From an uncultured Gemmatimonadota bacterium (lineage in GTDB: Bacteria; Gemmatimonadota; Gemmatimonadetes; Gemmatimonadales; GWC2-71-9): DNA of 5,382 bases. Below are positions 1 to 5,382 of the stretch, piece by piece. Position 1 is the first letter of the stretch. Every line of letters starts with the position of its first letter. Below the pieces are notes generated by a model that saw only the letters and a list, made by a program, of their open reading frames with translations, was not told where the DNA came from and did no database searches. The DNA lies in assembly GCA_913009915.1 (NCBI GenBank), contig CAJVYZ010000225.1, positions 1-5,382 on the forward strand, in the 5' to 3' direction. The translations under genes and the position numbers were made by a program.

Positions 1-144
1 TTAGTCGGGTAGCGCTCGCTGCATGTCCAACTCATTCTCTTGTTACGACGCGGAGACAGCATGTGTGTCGACATGTAGTTGTCGTACTACAGTAGTTCGC
101 GTTTACCTTTCGCTTATAATGGATCGCTGTCATTTGTTCTGTCC
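1..144. other. Non-genomic read tail upstream of adapter (assembly artefact)
   Basis: This stretch lies on the flow-cell side of a complete Illumina P5 adapter and its poly-T linker, where no library insert can exist. Its composition (lower GC, short irregular TCGT/GTAG-like words) is unlike the GC-rich DNA after position 216, and it shows no recognisable gene. The simplest reading is base calls made after the sequencer ran off the end of a short template, which were then assembled and reverse-complemented into the contig end. A chimeric join to unrelated DNA is possible but less likely. It should not be annotated as biological sequence. Confidence 0.8.
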
Positions 145-157
145 TTTTTTTTTTTTT
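145..157 (+). other. Poly-T run, flow-cell oligo linker
   Basis: Thirteen consecutive T lie directly 5' of the P5 sequence. Illumina P5 flow-cell oligos are grafted through a short poly-T linker (10 T in the published design) immediately before the P5 sequence. The run is therefore best explained as the linker, lengthened slightly by phasing. It is not a transcription terminator tail. Confidence 0.85.
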
Positions 158-215
158 AATGATACGGCGACCACCGAGATCTACACTCTTTCCCTACACG
201 ACGCTCTTCCGATCT
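158..215 (+). other. Illumina TruSeq universal (P5) adapter contamination
   Basis: All 58 bases match the TruSeq universal adapter, from AATGATACGGCGACCACCGA at the 5' end to CGACGCTCTTCCGATCT at the 3' end. The P5 part runs straight into the read-1 primer site with no i5 index between them, which points to a single-index library. Read in one frame it gives NDTATTEIYTLSLHDALPI, a peptide often seen as a contaminant in predicted proteomes. Genomic insert begins at 216, just after the ligation T. Confidence 0.99.
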
Positions 216-335
216 GCCCCTTCAGGTCCCCACCGAACCTCCCCGAGCCTAGCGCTCATTCTGCTCGGCACCGCCACTCCTGAGTCTCAGGGGCGGGACC
301 GATTTCGTTCAAGCTACATCACATGACTACAGATA
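216..335 (+). other. Gene-free leader of the efflux operon
   Basis: This is the first real genomic DNA in the window. It is GC-rich and carries no convincing gene. A short open stretch at 217-252 (PLQVPTEPPRA then TAG) could be the tail of an upstream gene, but eleven residues cannot establish that. The segment contains an imperfect hairpin at 271-296 and a smaller inverted repeat (CCGAGC at 243-248, GCTCGG at 263-268, 14-nt loop). I could not find a convincing -35/-10 pair. The operon promoter may be a weak one here or may lie off the contig. Confidence 0.6.
271..296 (+). repeat. Imperfect stem-loop in the leader
   Basis: CCGCC (271-275) pairs with GGCGG (292-296). CCTGAG (279-284) pairs with CTCAGG (286-291). 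A three-base bulge (ACT, 276-278) lies on one side and the centre is tight. In RNA this would be a GC-rich hairpin with a GTC loop. No T run follows (the next bases are GACCGATTTCG), so it is not a standard Rho-independent terminator. It could be a degenerate terminator of an upstream gene, part of a regulatory leader, or chance in GC-rich DNA. Confidence 0.4.
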
Positions 336-356
336 CAGCGCGAACGTTTCGCGCTG
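336..356 (+). promoter_or_regulatory. Perfect 9-bp inverted repeat next to the czcC ribosome site (possible operator)
   Basis: CAGCGCGAA (336-344) and TTCGCGCTG (348-356) are exact reverse complements separated by CGT. The last base of the right arm is the first G of the GGAGG Shine-Dalgarno sequence. At the DNA level a 21-bp near-palindrome is a typical operator size for dimeric repressors such as TetR, MarR or ArsR families. At the RNA level the hairpin would press against the ribosome site and could tune translation of the first gene. Both roles are inference. No regulator gene is visible in the window. Confidence 0.45.
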
Positions 357-360
357 GAGG
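356..360 (+). promoter_or_regulatory. Shine-Dalgarno site for the outer-membrane channel gene
   Basis: A full GGAGG lies 8 nt before the ATG at 369. It decides the start: the frame has a stop at 324-326, and no other ATG, GTG or TTG occurs between that stop and 369. Confidence 0.85.
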
Positions 361-368
361 TTTGCATT

Positions 369-1625
369 ATGGTTTGTCTGCTGTTGAGCGCGGCGTTGCT
401 CACGGCTTCCCAGGATACGGTGACGGTGCCCCTCGAGGATGCCGTCGCCAGGGTTCTGGCCGTGAGTCCAACGATCGCCGCCGCCACGGGGGCGATCGCC
501 GCACCCAAGGGGCTTCGGTCGGAGGCACTGTGGCCGTTCCCTTCCAATCCGACCATTGCGTATAGCCGGGCCAAGCGGCAGTCGCCTGGTTCGCTCACCC
601 ACGATACGGAATGGGTGATTGCCCAAGACGTCGAGATTGGCGGGCAGTGGATCTTCCGCCACAAGGCAGCGGGGAAGCTGGTTCGATCCGCGGAACAGCG
701 GTTGTTGAACGCTGAACGCCTGGTTGCACTCGATGCCCGGTTGGCCTATCTCGCGCTGGCGTTGGCGGAACGGCGAACGGCACTCACCGACTCCAGTGCC
801 ACATTCGCCGCACGGCTGGCCGACCTGGCCGCCCGCCAGCTCGAAGCCGGTGAGATCAACCGGTTGGAGCACAACGCCGCACTCCTGGAGGCTGCCCGCA
901 CGCAGAGTACCGCCGAACGCGCCCACGGCGAACACAGCAGGGCGGCAGCCAACTTGGCCCGTCTGCTCGATTGGGGTAGCGATTCCCTGCCGAAGACCAT
1001 CCCGGGCCTCGACATCAGCGATATCCCGACGGGGAACGTCGAAGCGCTGTTCGCGCTGGCCCGCGACCGGCGGGCCGACCTGTCCGCGGCGGGCTTCGAC
1101 ATCGAAGCCGCCGATAAGGCAGTGACGGCCGCTTCCCTGGAGTTCATTCCCGACCTCACCCTGATAGCGTTTGGCGGCCGTGAGGCCGACATCGACGACC
1201 TCAGCGGTTTCGGCATCGGCTTGACCATCCCGCTGTTTCATCGGGGGCAGGCCTCCAAGGGGTTTGCCAAGGCGGCACGCGCCGCTGCCCGGGCGGAATA
1301 TGTGGCTGTCAGCCGAGGCATCCGGGCGGAGGTTCAAGCGACGACCCGTCGCTTTGCCAGGGCCCGTGCCGCCGAGCGGCATTTTGCTACTGAAGTACTG
1401 CGGGCGGCGACGGAAAACGTCACGTTATCGGAAACAGCATTGGAAGAGGGCCTGGCCAGCGTGACGGACGTCGTCGTGCTGCGCACGGCGGCCGTGGCCG
1501 CCCAATTGGAGTACCTCGAGGTCCTAGCGGAAGCTGCGGAGGCCTGGTTTGAACTCGCGGCCGCGTTGAACGTTTCGCCGACGGACCTGGCTCAATTCAT
1601 AAGTACCGGAACGGAGCAACAATGA
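369..1625 (+). CDS. czcC: TolC/CzcC-family outer-membrane efflux channel
   Basis: This 418-residue protein, a normal length for the family, is the outer-membrane exit duct of a tripartite RND pump. It shows the internal duplication of TolC proteins. The first half has a strand segment with NPTIAY (60-65) and the VEIGGQW turn (88-94), typical of CzcC-like members, followed by long Ala/Leu/Arg-rich helices (about 95-205) with GEINRLEHNAALLEA (161-175). The second half repeats this with R-A-D-L-S-A-A (235-241), a strand pair PDLTLIAFGG and GFGIGLTIPLFHRGQ (261-294), and helices to about 400 with GLASVTDVVVLR. Residues 2-14 form a hydrophobic export signal with probable cleavage near TAS-Q, but it has no Lys/Arg in front, which is odd. 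The start is fixed by GGAGG. Its stop overlaps the adaptor start by four bases. The czcC symbol denotes family, not proven metal. Family call is very secure. Confidence 0.95.
   Translation: MVCLLLSAALLTASQDTVTVPLEDAVARVLAVSPTIAAATGAIAAPKGLRSEALWPFPSNPTIAYSRAKRQSPGSLTHDTEWVIAQDVEIGGQWIFRHKAAGKLVRSAEQRLLNAERLVALDARLAYLALALAERRTALTDSSATFAARLADLAARQLEAGEINRLEHNAALLEAARTQSTAERAHGEHSRAAANLARLLDWGSDSLPKTIPGLDISDIPTGNVEALFALARDRRADLSAAGFDIEAADKAVTAASLEFIPDLTLIAFGGREADIDDLSGFGIGLTIPLFHRGQASKGFAKAARAAARAEYVAVSRGIRAEVQATTRRFARARAAERHFATEVLRAATENVTLSETALEEGLASVTDVVVLRTAAVAAQLEYLEVLAEAAEAWFELAAALNVSPTDLAQFISTGTEQQ
1613..1616 (+). promoter_or_regulatory. Shine-Dalgarno site for the adaptor gene
   Basis: GGAG sits inside the last codons of the channel gene. 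It lies 5 nt before the ATG at 1622 and 8 nt before a second, tandem ATG at 1625. The spacing slightly favours 1625, which would remove one Met and leave the lipoprotein signal unchanged. Confidence 0.65.
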
Positions 1626-2761
1626 TGACTCGATCAGGATTCGGGTCGGCGATCCTCGTGCTGGCACTTGCCGGGTGCGGATCGGCCGCTCAGGAAGAAC
1701 GCACCCACGCTGACGAATCGAGTCGTGACGAAGTCGTGCTCGACTCTCTGGAGCTGGCCTCGGCGAGCCTCGAATACACGACCGTGCAAGTACTTCAGCC
1801 CGATTCCCTGCGACTGACCGGATCGGTGACCTTCGATGCCGCGCGGGTGAGCCATGTAGGCCCGCGTACCCAGGGCCGCGTCGTTCAGGTAGCGGTGGAG
1901 ATCGGCAGCAGGGTGCGGGTGGGCGATACTCTGGCGGTCCTCGACAGTCCGGACCTGGGGACCGCCCAGGCCGCATGGTTTACCGCTGCGGTGGATCGAG
2001 ACGTCGACCGGCGCAACTTCGAGAGAGCGGATCGACTTTTTCGACAGGGGATTGTTTCGGAACGGCGCCATCTCGAGGCGGAGGGCGAACTGCGCCAGGC
2101 CGAGGGTGTCCTGGCCGCCGCGGAGCATGCCTTGGCTGCGCTGGGCGCCGAGCCCGACAGCACGGCCTCGAGCCAATTCGTGTTGCGGGCCCCCTTGAGC
2201 GGGGTCGTGGCCGACAAGCATGCCACCGTTGGTGAGGTGGTGGGATCAGACTCCCAGATGTTCACCGTCGCTGATCTCAGCCGGCTGTGGATAATCCTGG
2301 ATCTGTTCGAATCGGACCTGTCGCGGGTACAGGTCGGGAACCCGGCGATCATCGAAACTCAGGCCTATCCCGGACGACTCTTCGAGGGGAAGGTCGGATA
2401 CATCGGTGCCCTAGTGGACACGATGTCGCGCACGGTGAAAGTCCGGGTAGAACTTCCCAACCTGGACGGGGTCCTCAAGCCGGGCATGTTCGCTCACGCA
2501 GATCTCGCGTTGCCGGACAGTGTCGAGACCATCGGAGTACTCCAGGTAGCCATCCAGACGCTGGATGGTACCACCGTTATCTTTGTCGCGGGAGACGTGG
2601 GTCGATTCAAGGTGGTCCCCGTGGTCATTGGGAACACCCGAGCCGGGGGTTGGGTCGAGATCCTCGAAGGCTTGAGCCTGGGTGACCGGGTGGTGGGGCA
2701 AGGCAGCTTTACTCTCAAGGCCGACTTGCTGAAGGAGAGCTTCGGGGAAGGGGGGCACTAG
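1622..2761 (+). CDS. czcB: Lipoprotein periplasmic adaptor of a heavy-metal RND efflux pump (CzcB/CusB type)
   Basis: This 379-residue membrane-fusion protein bridges the RND pump and the outer-membrane channel. A short hydrophobic signal ends in the lipobox L-A-G-C, with Cys19 as the likely lipidated residue. Gly follows it, so there is no Asp retention signal. The first lipoyl half is GRVVQVAVEIGSRVRVGDTL (85-104), followed by LDSPDL. An Ala/Glu/Arg-rich helical hairpin spans about 113-173. The second lipoyl half is RAPLSGVVADKHATVGEVV (189-207). A beta-barrel (about 218-300) includes RTVKVRVELPN and the LKPGMF signature (285-290), and the membrane-proximal domain ends with GLSLGDRVVGQGSFTLKADL. 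There is no His-rich or Met-rich N-terminal metal-binding segment like those of some CzcB/CusB proteins. It overlaps the channel stop as ATGA and abuts the pump gene. The family is secure; the metal is not. Confidence 0.95.
   Translation: MMTRSGFGSAILVLALAGCGSAAQEERTHADESSRDEVVLDSLELASASLEYTTVQVLQPDSLRLTGSVTFDAARVSHVGPRTQGRVVQVAVEIGSRVRVGDTLAVLDSPDLGTAQAAWFTAAVDRDVDRRNFERADRLFRQGIVSERRHLEAEGELRQAEGVLAAAEHALAALGAEPDSTASSQFVLRAPLSGVVADKHATVGEVVGSDSQMFTVADLSRLWIILDLFESDLSRVQVGNPAIIETQAYPGRLFEGKVGYIGALVDTMSRTVKVRVELPNLDGVLKPGMFAHADLALPDSVETIGVLQVAIQTLDGTTVIFVAGDVGRFKVVPVVIGNTRAGGWVEILEGLSLGDRVVGQGSFTLKADLLKESFGEGGH
2748..2755 (+). promoter_or_regulatory. Shine-Dalgarno site for the RND pump gene
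   Basis: AAGGGGGG lies 6 nt before the ATG at 2762, inside the final codons of the adaptor. It supports that start, as does the canonical CzcA N-terminus that follows. Confidence 0.65.
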
Positions 2762-5382
2762 ATGATTTCCCGCATCGTCGATTTCGCTCTCAACCAGCGG
2801 CTGCTGGTCGTCATCGGGGCGCTGGTCATCATGGGGCTGGGGATCCAGTCAGCCCGTACGCTCCCGGTGGATGCCTTCCCGGATGTTTCTCCGGTTCTGG
2901 TGCAGATCATGACGGAATCTCCGGGTCTAGCTCCGGAAGAGGTCGAGCAGCTGGTCACCTATCCGGTCGAAGTGTCGATGAACGGGCTTCCCGGGGTGAC
3001 GCGGATTCAGTCCATCTCGATGTTCGGGCTATCCACCGTGAACGTTTATTTCGCGGACAATGTGGACATCTACTTCGCTCGCCAGATCGTGTTCGAGCGG
3101 CTCCAGTCCGCCCGTGAGGATATTCCCGAAGGCATGGGTGATCCTGACCTCGGGCCGATCACCACCGGACTGGGTCAGGTGTACCAGTACTTGGTGACCG
3201 GCGAAGATGTGTCCCTGGATTCCCTGCGCACGCTGCAGGACTGGATTGCCAAGTTCCAGTTACGGACCGTTCCGGGCGTCACCGAGGTGTTGTCGTTCGG
3301 TGGCAACGTGAAACAGTTCCAGGTTCAGCTGGATCCCGGCCGGCTCGTTCAGTACGACGTCACCATATCCGATGTGGTTGACGCCCTGGAACGCAACAAC
3401 GAAAACGCCGGCGGCAGTTACCTGGTACGTGGCGCCGAGGAGTTTCTGGTACGGGCGTTAGGCTTCGTCCATACCCTGGACGACATCGGCAATGTGGTCG
3501 TGGCCGAACGGGAGAACTCGCCGATCTACGTCCGAAACCTCGGAGAGGTCACTTTTGGCGCCGAAATCCGGCGCGGGGCGGTGACGGTGAACGGCGAAGG
3601 CGAGCAGGTTGCCGGTATCGTCTTGAAGCGCATTTTCGAGAACACCTCCAGCGTCATCGAAGCCGTTCGCGACAAGGTCTCCGCCATCAACCGTGTGATG
3701 CCGGCCGGCGTCCAAGTCGTGCCATTCTACGATCAGGCCGACTTGGTAGATCGCGCCATCGAAACGGTCCGCAGTGCCCTGCTCGAGGGCGGCTTGCTGA
3801 TCGTCCTCGTGCTGTTTGCTTTCTTGGGCAACGTGCGGAGCGCCCTCATCGTCACCACGATGTTGCCTGCCTCGGCGCTGTTGGCGTTCATCATCATGAA
3901 GGTGACCGGCCTGTCGGCCAACCTGATGTCGCTGGGCGGCTTGGCCATCGGCGTTGGCATGATGGTGGACGGTGGGGTGGTAATGGTAGAGAACATCTAC
4001 CGACAACTGGCCGAGCATCGGGACGGCAGCGTACCTCGGGCGACATTGATTCGCCGCGCCGCTCACGAAGTGGCGCGCCCGGTCATGTTCGCCATCATCA
4101 TCATCATCGTGGTGTTCCTCCCGCTGTTCACGCTCGAAGGCGTCGAGGGCAAGCTGTTCAAGCCACTGGCCTTCACCATCACATACGCCATGGTTGGGTC
4201 CTTGGTGTTTTCCCTCACGTTGGTTCCGGCGTTGTGCCACCTATGGCTCAAGGCCGGCCGAGAAGAGGACACGTGGATCGTCCGGGTAATCCGTCGCCTG
4301 TACGAACCGGCCCTGCGATGGGCACTGGCCCACCGGCGGGCGGTGGTAACCAGCGCCGTCGCCGCCCTCGTGGGCAGCTTGTTGCTGGTGCCCTTCCTGG
4401 GGACTGAATTCGTCCCCGAACTGGAGGAGGGATCGATTCTCATCCGAACCACACTGGCGCCTAGTGCCGGCCTGGACGAAGCGATCGCTACCGCGACGAG
4501 GCTGGAGCGCGTCATCGGGGAGTATCCTGAGGTGGTCGACGCCGTGTCCAAGATCGGCCGGGCGGAGATCGGCGGCGACCCCGAGCCGGTCAACAACATC
4601 GAAACGACCATTACTCTCGAGCCGTTCGACGAATGGGAGGCAGGGAGATCGAAGGCGGACCTCATCGACGACCTGCGGGACCGGCTGGGCGAGTTTCCCG
4701 GTATTGCGCTCAACTTCTCCCAGCCCATAGCCACACGGGTGGACGAACTGCTCTCGGGAGTCCGGGCGCAACTGGCCATCAAGCTGTTCGGCGACGACCT
4801 GGAGATCCTGGCCGACAAAGCCCTGGCTATTCAGGAAGTCGTCGCCTCGGTTCCCGGAGCACGAGACGTTCAGACGGAACAAACCGAGGGGCAACCCTAC
4901 ATCATCGTCCGGGTTGATCGGACCGCCGTAGCGCGCCTGGGCGTCAACGTGGCAGACGTGCAGACCATCATCCGGGGGGCCATCGGTGGGATCGTTGCGG
5001 GCCAGGTGTTCGAAGGGCAGCGGCGCTTCGAGATCTTCGTGCGCTACGATGCAGAGTTCCGGCGCACGCCGGAAGACATCCGCCGAGCCCTGGTTCCGAC
5101 GCCCTCCGGGGCTCGGGTACCATTGGGGCAGCTGGCCACGGTGGAGGAGGCCATCGGGCCCAAACGGATCAGCCGTGAGGCGAACCAGCGACGTATCGTT
5201 GTCCAGGCCAACGTGGTAGGCCGGGACATGGGGGGATTCGTGGCCGAAGCACAAGCCGCCATCGCCGCCAGGGTGCAACTGCCGGCTGGATACTTCATCA
5301 CCTGGGGCGGTCAGTTCGAGAACCAGCAGCGGGCCATGGCCAGACTGGCCATCATCGTCCCGATCACCATTGGGTTGATCTT
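2762..5382 (+). CDS. czcA: CzcA/CusA-family heavy-metal RND pump, 3' end outside the window
   Basis: The frame is open without a stop for 873 codons to the window edge. Family members have roughly 1,020-1,070 residues, so about 150-200 are missing. It is the inner-membrane, proton-driven engine of the complex. The N-terminus MISRIVDFALNQRLLV leads into helix 1 (about 13-31) and the signature LPVDAFPDVSP (34-44). A first periplasmic domain follows (to about 338), then helices 2-7 (about 340-545), with the helix-4 motif VDGGVVMVEN (402-411). A second periplasmic domain begins GTEFVPELEEG (547-557) and runs to WGGQFENQQRA, and helix 8 is cut at the edge. Asp403 and Glu410 align with CusA Asp405 and Glu412. 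The first Asp of the DFG motif in Zn/Co/Ni pumps is Gly397. The CusA cleft methionines are Arg562, Asn612 and Glu662. Helix 5 contains five consecutive Ile encoded by (ATC)5. Metal is undetermined. Confidence 0.96.
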   Translation, partial: MISRIVDFALNQRLLVVIGALVIMGLGIQSARTLPVDAFPDVSPVLVQIMTESPGLAPEEVEQLVTYPVEVSMNGLPGVTRIQSISMFGLSTVNVYFADNVDIYFARQIVFERLQSAREDIPEGMGDPDLGPITTGLGQVYQYLVTGEDVSLDSLRTLQDWIAKFQLRTVPGVTEVLSFGGNVKQFQVQLDPGRLVQYDVTISDVVDALERNNENAGGSYLVRGAEEFLVRALGFVHTLDDIGNVVVAERENSPIYVRNLGEVTFGAEIRRGAVTVNGEGEQVAGIVLKRIFENTSSVIEAVRDKVSAINRVMPAGVQVVPFYDQADLVDRAIETVRSALLEGGLLIVLVLFAFLGNVRSALIVTTMLPASALLAFIIMKVTGLSANLMSLGGLAIGVGMMVDGGVVMVENIYRQLAEHRDGSVPRATLIRRAAHEVARPVMFAIIIIIVVFLPLFTLEGVEGKLFKPLAFTITYAMVGSLVFSLTLVPALCHLWLKAGREEDTWIVRVIRRLYEPALRWALAHRRAVVTSAVAALVGSLLLVPFLGTEFVPELEEGSILIRTTLAPSAGLDEAIATATRLERVIGEYPEVVDAVSKIGRAEIGGDPEPVNNIETTITLEPFDEWEAGRSKADLIDDLRDRLGEFPGIALNFSQPIATRVDELLSGVRAQLAIKLFGDDLEILADKALAIQEVVASVPGARDVQTEQTEGQPYIIVRVDRTAVARLGVNVADVQTIIRGAIGGIVAGQVFEGQRRFEIFVRYDAEFRRTPEDIRRALVPTPSGARVPLGQLATVEEAIGPKRISREANQRRIVVQANVVGRDMGGFVAEAQAAIAARVQLPAGYFITWGGQFENQQRAMARLAIIVPITIGLI

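Noticed and set aside
115..120. TATAAT resembling a perfect -10 promoter box
   Set aside because: It lies in the non-genomic read tail upstream of the adapter and has no -35 element at suitable spacing.
145..157. T run as a Rho-independent terminator tail
   Set aside because: No stem-loop precedes it, and it directly adjoins the P5 adapter, so the flow-cell linker explains it.
217..252. C-terminal tail of an upstream gene (PLQVPTEPPRA-stop)
   Set aside because: Eleven codons next to an assembly artefact give no way to tell coding from chance, and other frames are equally open here.
308..336. Possible weak promoter (TTCAAG at 308-313, AGATAC at 331-336, 17-nt spacing)
   Set aside because: The boxes match the sigma-70 consensus poorly. 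Such a pair is expected by chance in this much sequence, so it was not listed as a feature.
327..1382. 351-codon open frame on the minus strand
   Set aside because: It is antisense to the outer-membrane channel gene, which has clear TolC-family structure, an export signal and a ribosome site. The antisense product is low-complexity (Gly/Arg/Gln-rich).
4094..4108. (ATC)5 tandem repeat as a slippage or phase-variation site
   Set aside because: It is in frame and encodes five Ile in helix 5, a hydrophobic segment that is Ile/Val-rich across the family. A triplet repeat cannot shift the frame, so codon choice explains it.
3458..4240. 260-codon open frame on the minus strand
   Set aside because: It lies entirely antisense to the pump gene, whose translation matches CzcA/CusA motifs throughout. 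The antisense product is rich in His, Asp, Gln and Arg with no recognisable domain, as expected from a GC-rich coding strand read backwards.
4241..5278. 345-codon open frame on the minus strand
   Set aside because: It is antisense to the second half of the pump gene and has no family resemblance. Long antisense frames are common in GC-rich genes with strong third-position bias.

Overview
The window holds the first three genes of a heavy-metal-efflux RND (CzcCBA/CusCBA-type) operon on the + strand, at the very edge of a draft assembly. The first 215 bases are not genomic. Positions 158-215 are an exact, full-length copy of the 58-nt Illumina TruSeq universal (P5) adapter. It is preceded by a 13-T run (145-157) that matches the poly-T linker of the flow-cell oligo, and then by about 144 bases that look like base calls made past the end of the template. 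Real DNA therefore starts at about 216.

Layout: 1-215 is a sequencing artefact. 216-368 is a short GC-rich leader with two stem-loop/inverted-repeat structures (271-296 and a perfect 9-bp repeat at 336-356) and a Shine-Dalgarno (SD) sequence, GGAGG. 369-1625 encodes a TolC/CzcC-type outer-membrane channel. 1622-2761 encodes a lipoprotein periplasmic adaptor (CzcB type) that overlaps the previous stop as ATGA. 2762 to the window end encodes a CzcA-type RND pump that starts on the base after the adaptor's stop. The pump frame stays open to 5382 and is cut in its eighth membrane helix, so it is the largest gene here although it has no stop codon in the window.

The three products should form one envelope-spanning machine. 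The inner-membrane pump takes up metal cations using proton flow, the lipid-anchored adaptor bridges the periplasm, and the TolC-like channel opens to the outside. The tight junctions suggest a single, translationally coupled transcript. Which metal is exported is uncertain. The pump lacks the first Asp of the DFG signature in helix 4 that is typical of Zn/Co/Cd/Ni pumps, yet it also lacks the three cleft methionines of the Cu/Ag pump CusA.

The host must have an outer membrane, and its DNA is GC-rich with strong third-position G/C. The phylum cannot be fixed from this sequence. A Gemmatimonadota-like or similar environmental bacterium would fit the GC and the lipoprotein adaptor, but that is only a guess. 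I did not find a previously undescribed system. The most consequential observation is the adapter artefact; the hybrid metal-site signature is the most interesting biological one.
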